Shown here piece after piece: positions 53,358 to 60,618 of a stretch of 64,000 nucleotides of DNA. Where the stretch lies: the NCBI GenBank assembly GCA_900551055.1, contig URUK01000009.1, positions 26,111-90,110 of the forward strand, given 5' to 3'. The notes under the pieces were generated by a model. It was not told the origin of the DNA and ran no database searches. It saw only the letters and a program-made list of their open reading frames with translations. The position numbers were made by a program, and so were the translations under genes. Every line of letters starts with the position of its first letter. The stretch's first letter is position 1. The stretch is from an uncultured Prevotella sp. GTDB taxonomy: Bacteria; Bacteroidota; Bacteroidia; Bacteroidales; Bacteroidaceae.

Positions 53358-54704
53358 TCACATTCCAGTATAATTGTGCGGAGTGACAGCCATCAGTTCG
53401 GCCTTAACGCTGTCGCTCACATTCAGTCCGTTGATAAATTCGTGTATTGTCTCTTCCGTCATCTTTGTGTTCGTGCGCGTAAGTGCCTTCAGCGCTTCGT
53501 AGGGATGCGGATAGGCTTCGCGGCGCAGGATTGTCTGTATGGCCTCGGCCACCACCGCCCACATGTCGTCGAGGTCGGCGTTGAGCTTCTCCTCGTTCAG
53601 GATGAGCTTGCGGAGCCCCTTCAGCGTGCTCTGCATGGCTATCATGCCGTGACCCAAAGGCACGCCTACATTACGCAGAACGGTCGAGTCGGTAAGGTCG
53701 CGCTGCAGGCGGCTTACGGGCAGTTTTGCAGCAAGGAACTGCAGTATTGCGTTAGCGATGCCGAGGTTGCCCTCGCTGTTCTCGAAGTCAATCGGGTTGA
53801 CCTTGTGGGGCATTGCGCTCGAACCAACCTCGCCGGCCTTGATTTTCTGCTTGAAGTATTCCATCGAGATATACATCCAGAAGTCTCGGTCGAGGTCGAT
53901 TATTATCGTGTTCAGACGGCGCAGGGCGTCGAATATGGCGCCAAGGTTGTCGTAGTTGCTTATCTGTGTTGTCCACTGCTCACGCTGCAGACCGAGCTTT
54001 TCGCTGACGAACTTGTCGCCGAACGCACGCCAGTCATACTGCGGATAGGCCACGTGGTGCGCGTTGTAGTTGCCCGTAGCGCCGCCGAACTTGGCCGTCA
54101 CGGGGCACTCTTCAAGCTGGCGCAACTGCTCTTCAAGACGGTAGACGAACACCATCACCTCCTTGCCAAGCCGCGTAGGGGATGCCGGCTGGCCGTGGGT
54201 CTTGGCGAGCATGGGCACGTCTTTCCACTCTTCGGCGTACTCGCGGAGCTGCTGTATAAGCTCTTTGAGCAGGGGGATGTACACCTCGTTGAGAGCCTCT
54301 TTCAGCGAAAGGGGCACCGAAGTGTTGTTGATGTCCTGCGAGGTGAGGCCGAAGTGGATGAACTCCTTGTAAGCGTCAAGTCCGCCGATGGCGTCAAACT
54401 GCTCCTTTATATAATATTCCACGGCCTTCACGTCGTGGTTTGTCACGCCCTCGATTTCCTTCACGCGGGCCGCTCCCAGCTCGTCGAACTTCAGATAGAT
54501 GTCGCGCAGGCGCGTAGCCAGCGACAGGTCAAAGCCCTTCAACTGCGGCAAAGGCAGCTCGCACAAGGCGATAAAATATTCTATTTCCACACGTATGCGG
54601 TAACGTATGAGCGCATATTCCGAAAAATAAGCCGCAAGCGGCGCAGTCTTAGCCCTATACCGCCCGTCGACAGGCGATATGGCCGTAAGCAAATCCAAAT
54701 CCAT
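53358..54704 (-). CDS. purB: Adenylosuccinate lyase
   Basis: From the ATG at 54704 (MDLDLLTAISPVDGRY; nine further upstream codons are unlikely to be used) the protein has 448 residues. The fumarase/aspartase superfamily signature GSSAMPHKVNPIDFENSEGN is intact, as is KTHGQPASPTRLGKE with the catalytic His. It acts twice in purine synthesis, on SAICAR and on adenylosuccinate. A -7 box lies just upstream. Confidence 0.97.
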   Translation of the reverse strand: MDLDLLTAISPVDGRYRAKTAPLAAYFSEYALIRYRIRVEIEYFIALCELPLPQLKGFDLSLATRLRDIYLKFDELGAARVKEIEGVTNHDVKAVEYYIKEQFDAIGGLDAYKEFIHFGLTSQDINNTSVPLSLKEALNEVYIPLLKELIQQLREYAEEWKDVPMLAKTHGQPASPTRLGKEVMVFVYRLEEQLRQLEECPVTAKFGGATGNYNAHHVAYPQYDWRAFGDKFVSEKLGLQREQWTTQISNYDNLGAIFDALRRLNTIIIDLDRDFWMYISMEYFKQKIKAGEVGSSAMPHKVNPIDFENSEGNLGIANAILQFLAAKLPVSRLQRDLTDSTVLRNVGVPLGHGMIAMQSTLKGLRKLILNEEKLNADLDDMWAVVAEAIQTILRREAYPHPYEALKALTRTNTKMTEETIHEFINGLNVSDSVKAELMAVTPHNYTGM

Positions 54705-54728
54705 AAACTTAATACGTATTGACGGCTG

Positions 54729-54736
54729 CAAAATTA
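54729..54736 (-). promoter_or_regulatory. -7 box of purB
   Basis: TAATTTTG on the minus strand followed by C, 24 bp before the chosen ATG, which supports that start. Confidence 0.6.
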
Positions 54737-54849
54737 ATAATTAAAATTGATTTGGGCGCACGCAGGCGCGATAAATATTCTCCGCTTAAGGCTTTTTAAG
54801 CCCCGGCACGGCCTTCACGGCGGCATCAGACGAGGCTGATTGCTGACCG

Positions 54850-54975
54850 GGATGTAATCCTTTGGCTTTCAACACGTTACGTCAGGCGTTGCAAAAGGCC
54901 GCCTTTCAGCGTGTAAAAGGTGGCCTTTTGGAGGGTAAAACATGGCCTTTTGCAGGCCAATTCATGGCCTTTTAA
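54850..54975. repeat. Palindromic AAAGGC/GCCTTT array, family K, copy 10 (reverse)
   Basis: A tail-like stretch (ttggctttcaacacgttacg) comes first, then caaaaggccgccttt, aaaaggtggcctttt, aacatggccttttg and catggcctttt. It passes directly into family A copy 3, then family J copy 7, and these three fill the gap between purB and the aldo/keto reductase. Confidence 0.85.
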
Positions 54976-55079
54976 ATTAAGAATTAAGAGTTAAGAATTA
55001 AGAAAATATGACCAGCCAAATAGTTTATGAACATCAAGCAAAACATATTTTCTTAATTCTTAACTCTTAATTCTTAATT
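54975..55079. repeat. Perfect long inverted repeat, family A, copy 3
   Basis: Arms 54975-55010 and 55044-55079 are perfect 36-bp complements with a 33-nt loop. The arm sequence equals that of copies 1 and 2. Confidence 0.96.
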
Positions 55080-55091
55080 CAAAACAGCCTC

Positions 55092-55123
55092 GCCCCAACC
55101 CACCCGAGGGGGAGGGAGCTTGT
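55092..55123. repeat. REP-like element, family J, copy 7 (reverse)
   Basis: gccccaacccacccgaggggagggagcttg-type sequence (one base longer in the run of G), about 12 bp from the aldo/keto reductase stop. Confidence 0.8.
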
Positions 55124-55135
55124 AATGACGACGTG

Positions 55136-56296
55136 TCACTGCACCTGCCTCTGCTGCTCCGCATTGTACCTGTCGCCCACAACGGGGATTGCGGCCACCT
55201 GACTTTCAAGCTCATGCCACTCTTCCGGCGTGAGCGTGAAATCCAATGTGTGCAGGTTTTCTTCGAGATGCGACAGCTTCGTTGTTCCGGGTATCGGCAC
55301 AATCCACGGCGCTTTCTGCAAAAGCCAGCCGAGGGCGAGCTGCGCCGACGTCATGCCTCGCTCGCGTCCGAAGCGTTGCAGCACGTTCACAATGCGGTAG
55401 TTGGCGCGCATCGCCTCCGGCGTAAACCGCGGCAGGGTGTTGCGGTTGTCGTTCGCAGGGTCGAACCGGGTGTACTCGTTCAGGTCGCCTCCAAGGAAAC
55501 CGCGGTTCATCGGGCTGTAAGGCACGAAGCCGATGCCCAGCTCGCGGCACGTGTCGAGCACGCCATTGGTCTCGACATCGCGGTGCATCAGGTGGTATTC
55601 GCTCTGTATCGCGGTTAGCGGACATACGGCGTGAGCCCGCCGTATGGTGTCGGCGTTGACCTCGCACATGCCCCAGTGCAGCACCTTTCCTTCCTTGATA
55701 AGGTCTTGTATAGTTCCGGCCACGTCTTCAACGGGCGTGTTGCGGTCGAAGCGATGCTGGTAAAACATCGGTATAACATCGGTGCGCAGGCGTTTTAACG
55801 ACTCTTCGCAGTAGTGGCGGATGGTGGTCGGGCGGCTGTCCTGACGGCCTGTGGCCTTGCCGTCGATTACCTCATGGCCGAACTTAGTCGTTACGTTGAC
55901 CCGTCCGCGGAACTCGCCCAACGCCTCCCCGGCCAGCAGTTCGTTGCTCAACGGGCCGTAGATGATGGCCGTGTCAAACAAGGTCACGCCTCGGTCCATG
56001 GCCTCGTGCAGCAGGCGGATGCACTGCTTCTTGTCCGGGTGCTGGCTTCGGTTGTAGGTCATTCCCATCACTCCGAAGCCGAGTGCCGACACTTCGAATG
56101 CCGCCTTGCCTGTACCTAACGTGCGGCGAGGCAGTGCGCCGGTGGTTTTAGCCTTGTTTTGCGGCGCGCCTGATACCATGCGCCGTGCCGCCTGCGCCTG
56201 TTCCAACGCCGGGGAGACCGCCAACGCCGCGCCTGCCGCAGCCGCAGCCTTAATAAATCCGCGGCGGCTGATGTGCTTGTTGTTCTGTTTTTCCAT
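55136..56296 (-). CDS. Tat-exported aldo/keto reductase
   Basis: About 386 residues from the ATG at 56296; an ATG two codons upstream (56302) is equally possible. A twin-arginine signal (SRRGFIKAAAAAGAALA) shows export in folded form. The aldo/keto reductase barrel follows: FDTAIIYGP with the catalytic Asp/Tyr, HWGMCEVN, and IPGTTKLSHLEENLHTL at the cofactor site. It reduces an unknown carbonyl with NAD(P)H; a periplasmic location for an NAD(P)H enzyme is odd but known in this Tat group. The AraC-type gene upstream may control it. Confidence 0.92.
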   Translation of the reverse strand: MEKQNNKHISRRGFIKAAAAAGAALAVSPALEQAQAARRMVSGAPQNKAKTTGALPRRTLGTGKAAFEVSALGFGVMGMTYNRSQHPDKKQCIRLLHEAMDRGVTLFDTAIIYGPLSNELLAGEALGEFRGRVNVTTKFGHEVIDGKATGRQDSRPTTIRHYCEESLKRLRTDVIPMFYQHRFDRNTPVEDVAGTIQDLIKEGKVLHWGMCEVNADTIRRAHAVCPLTAIQSEYHLMHRDVETNGVLDTCRELGIGFVPYSPMNRGFLGGDLNEYTRFDPANDNRNTLPRFTPEAMRANYRIVNVLQRFGRERGMTSAQLALGWLLQKAPWIVPIPGTTKLSHLEENLHTLDFTLTPEEWHELESQVAAIPVVGDRYNAEQQRQVQ

Positions 56297-56459
56297 CGTC
56301 ATTGTTTTTTAGTTTCGGGATGAAGCCTCGCACTTTGCCTGGACAAACCCGGGCATCTGGCAAAATGCCGGCATCCGATTATATCTTAACAGGCGCAAAG
56401 GTAAATGATAAAAGCCTTGGAGGCTTTGCCCCAAGGCTCATTATGTTTTGCCGTAAAGC

Positions 56460-57281
56460 TCAATTGTTGCTGTTCACGGGAGAAAAGCCGTACATGTCTT
56501 TATACGCCTTTGAGAAATGCGAAAGGTTGCGGAAGCCCACCGCATAGCAGATGTCTGTAACCTTCTTACGCCCCGACATGATGAGCTGGTGGGCGGCTTC
56601 CAAACGGCGCCGGATGAGCCATTTGCGCGGCGTAAGGTCGCTTATCTTGGCGAAGTCGCGCTTGAACGTAGCCAGGCTGCGCCCCGTATAGCTTGCAATC
56701 TCGTCCATCGAGAGATCGTACATGTAGTTCTCGTTCAGGTAATCGAGTATGTCTATCTTCCAAGGCTCTACGAAGTCGAACAACGATGCAAAGAGGTTCT
56801 TGTCGGTATTGAGCAGGACGTACAGCCCTTCGGTCATCTTCAGCTTCAGCACTTCTTCCGAAGGCTTCGCCCCGGAGTCGAAATACGGCATTACCGACTC
56901 GAACAGGCTGCGTATGTCGGGCCGTCCTTCAGGCAGCAGGTACAGGCTCGCCTTGCCGCGCTTCGCCTTGCCGGGTATGTCATTGGGATCGAGCTTGCTG
57001 TAAAACTCGCGAAGGAAAGGCCGCGAGAACTTCAGAACTACCGAGCGGTAGGGCTTGCCTTCCTCTACATATTTCTGCAACCACATGCGGTTGTCGCGGC
57101 GCATGAAGGCGCAACCGCCTTCCTCCAGAACGGTTTTCCTGCCCTTGTCGTCTATCTCCAACCTGCCCGAACATATATAAATGAGCGTATGTTCGCGGTT
57201 CTCATGCGCGCAACCGCGGTCGTCAGAGAAATAACTTGCAATGAGCACGTTGGAACAATCAAACACATCCAGCTTCTCCAT
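56460..57281 (-). CDS. AraC-family transcriptional regulator
   Basis: A 273-residue protein with an N-terminal cupin-like sensing half (TLIYICSGRLEIDDKGRKTVLEEGGCAFMRRDN) and a C-terminal double helix-turn-helix: DEIASYTGRSLATFKRDFAKI and VTDICYAVGFRNLSHFSKAYKDMYGFSP. It probably regulates the reductase gene 163 bp downstream, and perhaps itself. Its -7 box is at 57301-57308. Confidence 0.93.
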   Translation of the reverse strand: MEKLDVFDCSNVLIASYFSDDRGCAHENREHTLIYICSGRLEIDDKGRKTVLEEGGCAFMRRDNRMWLQKYVEEGKPYRSVVLKFSRPFLREFYSKLDPNDIPGKAKRGKASLYLLPEGRPDIRSLFESVMPYFDSGAKPSEEVLKLKMTEGLYVLLNTDKNLFASLFDFVEPWKIDILDYLNENYMYDLSMDEIASYTGRSLATFKRDFAKISDLTPRKWLIRRRLEAAHQLIMSGRKKVTDICYAVGFRNLSHFSKAYKDMYGFSPVNSNN

Positions 57282-57300
57282 AGCCTAAAACTTTTCCCTG

Positions 57301-57308
57301 CAAAAATA
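57301..57308 (-). promoter_or_regulatory. -7 box of the araC-like gene
   Basis: TATTTTTG on the minus strand followed by C, 20 bp before the start codon. An inverted repeat ggcatggat ... atccatgcc lies further upstream at about 57380-57417 and could be an operator. Confidence 0.62.
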
Positions 57309-57728
57309 CTGTTTTTATTTCCTACGCGCTTTGTTGTACGGCTCATTTTACAAAATCCGACGGTGTTTTTACGCCGGCCGGGCATGGATATTCAGCCTTT
57401 TCACCCACATCCATGCCAGTTTTTCCTGAAAACCGGCAGATAAAACAGAAAATTTTCATAAATCTGTATAAGGAATATACCTCTTTGGAATCAAGAGAGT
57501 TAGAAGAATTACCACGTTTTGGGGTAATGACTTGGCAACCGTTCCAATTGCCGTAGTCTGCATCGCTTTGCTTGTTTGGGTAACTCTTACGGATGCAAAA
57601 ATACAGAGAATATTTTAAATATCATTCATTTAGGGTGTATCTATAAGCATTGAGCTAATGAATAAAACAAGAATATCATTTTCTTATAATTTTCAGCAGA
57701 TAAAAGATTCCCTATTGCCACTTTCCAA

Positions 57729-58373
57729 TTATTCTATGATGCCGGGTTTCGGAATTATGTGTATAACAAATCGTTGGTTATCTTTATTCCCTCTAACATC
57801 AGGTTGAACTCTAAATTTACTTGATTGTCCGCTTCCTGAAATTAAAACTTCACAATTACCAAGTGTATCAAATTCAATACCATTATTTGACCAAAATTTA
57901 ATCAAAGCCAATGCCCTTTCATAGCTAAGTTCATAATTCCTTGTATAATAATCTTTTGACGATTGCCCTTCTACGATAAGTATATATTGAGCTTCAGGGA
58001 TTTTGTTCTTTGCACTATTCATAAAACGGACAATTGCTTGACCAGCTTTTAGTAATTTATCAAGCTGCTCTTGCCCTATATCATTGATGTTAGAACTATA
58101 GGTATTAAAAGAGACTTCAATGTCTTTTAATGTATGTCTTTTGAATTGCTCATCGTATTCGAAATACTTATCATCTATCTCTTTAATCGAATTATTTAGT
58201 TCTTCAATTTTTCTGAGCTGTTCCTCTTTAGCGTTTACCTCCTTATCTAATTGTGTATTAATACCTTTCATCTTAACGACACACACTATAAATAGAACAA
58301 GCATAATGAAAAACAAGCTTGTCATGAGGTCAGAATAACTTAACCAGAAAGTATTACTTCTGTTTTTTGACAT
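57729..58373 (-). CDS. MotB/ZorB-like stator protein with OmpA-type peptidoglycan-binding domain
   Basis: A 214-residue protein with a short cytoplasmic N-terminus and one membrane helix WLSYSDLMTSLFFIMLVLFI (about 10-30). D15 sits where MotB and ZorB carry their proton-binding aspartate. A coiled-coil linker (40-80) leads to a C-terminal OmpA-like domain (about 85-212; YILIVEGQSS, NYELSYERALALIKFW, NQRFVIHI). With the preceding ZorA-like protein, whose gene ends 2 bp upstream, it should form a proton-driven motor anchored to the cell wall. ZorB is the closest functional analogue. It is the last gene of the operon. Confidence 0.9.
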   Translation of the reverse strand: MSKNRSNTFWLSYSDLMTSLFFIMLVLFIVCVVKMKGINTQLDKEVNAKEEQLRKIEELNNSIKEIDDKYFEYDEQFKRHTLKDIEVSFNTYSSNINDIGQEQLDKLLKAGQAIVRFMNSAKNKIPEAQYILIVEGQSSKDYYTRNYELSYERALALIKFWSNNGIEFDTLGNCEVLISGSGQSSKFRVQPDVRGNKDNQRFVIHIIPKPGIIE

Positions 58374-58375
58374 AA

Positions 58376-59881
58376 TTACTTTTCTTCTTTTAAGTTTTTA
58401 ATAGATTCTGTCATTGTTTCTATAGCCTTAAGAATCGATTTGTTTAACTCTATATCCTCAAGTTGAGCGTTATGAAAATCCGTTCTCAGATTTAATATTT
58501 CACCTTTCATATCCTTATAACATTCCGCTTGAACTTGCGTATATTGTACCATTGTATCAAGCACTTCTTTCAGTTTATCAAATGTATCAAAGAACTCTTT
58601 GTTGTTTGTGACAAAATTCTGAATGTATTCTGTTGATGCTGTAAGTTGTGTTGACAAACTTTCAGAAACGTGTTTCCCTTCAGACATAAGCAAATCAAAT
58701 TCCTTTCTCCAAATCTCCCTTGCTTCTGCCCCTGTCGGGAAATGGGTCGTTATTGCTTCTTGAAATTCTCGCTGAAGCTCGGCAGTTTTATTCTGATTAC
58801 TTATAACAATGGAAAGTCCCGTAGAGAAATTTTCGAATTTACCAATTAAAGTTTGTATTTGATTTATAATTCCTGATGCATTGGCTATTGTCGAATTGAG
58901 TTGTTCTTGGTATGTACGGAAAACAGCTAATGAATCAGCTGAATCTTTTAATTGCATAAAGGTTTCTGCAATTTTATTAGCGGTTCGAGTTAAACTCAAT
59001 TTGTTTATTTCCGCTAAGACTAAATGCTGTTTCTCCAAATTGTCGTTTAATAATTCAGCAGAATCGGCATAAGCATCTAAATTCCTTCCAAATTTATCTA
59101 CAAAGTGTCCTAATACTCCCTTTAATGAATTTAGGCTTGAAGCCATACTATTTGATAATAATGGCATCAATTCACGTCTTAGGAAATTCATATAATCTCC
59201 TTTACCGTCGTCACATTTGCTTGTAGCAGCCTTATATGTTACAGCACTATTATATACGGTAAAACCTAAGCCTAATAAACTTGCACACATAGCTGCAACT
59301 ATGCCGTATAATAAATGCTGTAATCCATTCAAGTTATTCGTGTTACCAAAAATTTGGTCAAAATCAACACCTAATAATCCTGTAATAATTCCTATAAAAG
59401 TGCCTGCAAGTCCTAAATATAGAGGAACATTAAGGCTATTTTGTATTTCATCCTCTAATGTTTCTTTTTGACTGTCACATATGTCTTCTAATACCCCTAA
59501 ATCAGCACTTGTCCCTGTATTTTTGCACAAGTACTCATTCGTACGATTGATAATCATTTTAAATTTCTTATTGGAAGACTTACTCCCACCTTGAAAAACA
59601 ATAAGTGATAAGTCTGTATAATCTTTGCTTTCATCACCGTTTTCATCATTATGGCGTGGTGGAATGCTTTGCAAAAATTTCTGTAGAGATTCTTTATTCC
59701 TTAGTACACTCGGTGTAATAGACGTTTCTTTTAGCGACAGAGTATCGACATCTTCAAACAAGCTATCAAGCTCTTTAATTTTTCCTTTTGTTTTAAGGAA
59801 ACTACGAATTTGAAATATAATAACAGCAGCTACAACAATGACTGCGATAATTAAACCGATGTATTCTTGTATTATTTCCAT
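58376..59881 (-). CDS. MotA/TolQ/ExbB-like channel protein with long cytoplasmic tail (ZorA-like)
   Basis: A 501-residue protein. Predicted membrane helices are 7-25, 152-172 (VPLYLGLAGTFIGIITGLLG) and 190-212; the last two match the MotA/ExbB proton-channel pair. The C-terminal 290 residues are almost entirely helical coiled coil, as in ZorA, whose long tail projects into the cytoplasm and is needed for defence. It lies 24 bp after the NADAR-like gene and 2 bp before the MotB-like gene. Housekeeping MotA or ExbB lack such a tail, and no flagellar or TonB genes are present. Confidence 0.88.
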   Translation of the reverse strand: MEIIQEYIGLIIAVIVVAAVIIFQIRSFLKTKGKIKELDSLFEDVDTLSLKETSITPSVLRNKESLQKFLQSIPPRHNDENGDESKDYTDLSLIVFQGGSKSSNKKFKMIINRTNEYLCKNTGTSADLGVLEDICDSQKETLEDEIQNSLNVPLYLGLAGTFIGIITGLLGVDFDQIFGNTNNLNGLQHLLYGIVAAMCASLLGLGFTVYNSAVTYKAATSKCDDGKGDYMNFLRRELMPLLSNSMASSLNSLKGVLGHFVDKFGRNLDAYADSAELLNDNLEKQHLVLAEINKLSLTRTANKIAETFMQLKDSADSLAVFRTYQEQLNSTIANASGIINQIQTLIGKFENFSTGLSIVISNQNKTAELQREFQEAITTHFPTGAEAREIWRKEFDLLMSEGKHVSESLSTQLTASTEYIQNFVTNNKEFFDTFDKLKEVLDTMVQYTQVQAECYKDMKGEILNLRTDFHNAQLEDIELNKSILKAIETMTESIKNLKEEK

Positions 59882-59905
59882 CTTTACAAATTCTAATTGT
59901 TCAAC

Positions 59906-60610
59906 TTATTCTTCAAACAGTTTTTTGCTTTGTGCGCTTTTGCGTTCTTTTACCCTACGTTTTAGTTCTTTCTTTAGTTCTTTCTTTAGTTCTTTCTCCC
60001 TAACTTTCTTTGCATCCATTTCTTCCTGTGTCATTGGCTGGTAATCCTCTATGCCATTGGGGTATTTACCGTCAATGTATAATTTTACCAAACCTGCGTG
60101 TGACAATGGCTTTGAAATATCTCGAAAGTCTATATTTGTATTATAATCTAATAATACAATATCTTGAATTTTGCTTTGCGCTTTTATTCTTTCTATTACA
60201 TGATGAACTTCGGGAACATTATCCAGCACCCATTTATACGTTGGAAGATAGATAAGCATCCTCGCTTCAAAGTATCCCAATAACTCTTTACTATAAGCTC
60301 CTTTACTGTGTCCTTTGGGCATTCCATATTTTCGTACAGTCCGTTTTAAATCTCGCATTGTATCATTTTTGAATGTCGCAAAATCCACGCCTGCATTCTC
60401 AAAGACTTTTAGTCCTTGCCAGACCGCTTCGACACAGGTTGCTTTTAATCCGTCAGTAAAAGGAATAGGTATATTTCCATGTGGATAAAACGGACTCAAT
60501 ATTTTTGCATATCGCGTCTCTGAATTAGATGTAATATCCAGTATTACAGCATTAGGATATTCTTCCTTTATTTTTTCTAATTTCCTTTTTTTGCTTTCTA
60601 TATATATCAT
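59906..60610 (-). CDS. Unrecognised 234-residue protein with NADAR/YbiA-like motifs
   Basis: Conserved-looking blocks are SPFYPHGNIPIPF (39-51), CVEAVWQGLKVF (59-70), LLDYNTNIDFRD (153-164) and PLSHAGLVKLYI (168-179), then a very basic Lys/Glu/Arg tail (197-234). The order resembles NADAR proteins, which have a SNFYP-like segment followed by VEHxxQxxKF and a late D/W-G, G-x-LG region. NADAR proteins remove ADP-ribose from guanine bases and act as antitoxins to DarT relatives. I infer the same pairing with the gene 8 bp upstream; it may instead be a DUF family of other function. Confidence 0.6.
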   Translation of the reverse strand: MIYIESKKRKLEKIKEEYPNAVILDITSNSETRYAKILSPFYPHGNIPIPFTDGLKATCVEAVWQGLKVFENAGVDFATFKNDTMRDLKRTVRKYGMPKGHSKGAYSKELLGYFEARMLIYLPTYKWVLDNVPEVHHVIERIKAQSKIQDIVLLDYNTNIDFRDISKPLSHAGLVKLYIDGKYPNGIEDYQPMTQEEMDAKKVREKELKKELKKELKRRVKERKSAQSKKLFEE

Positions 60611-60618
60611 AGTAAATC

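Noticed and set aside
53376..54722. 448-codon frame antisense to purB
   Set aside because: Mirror of the purB coding region without motifs; purB has all signatures.
57729..59881. Flagellar MotAB or TolQR/ExbBD housekeeping motor
   Set aside because: No flagellar, Tol or TonB genes nearby; the OmpA-type domain excludes TolR/ExbD, and the long helical tail of the channel protein fits ZorA-like systems better.
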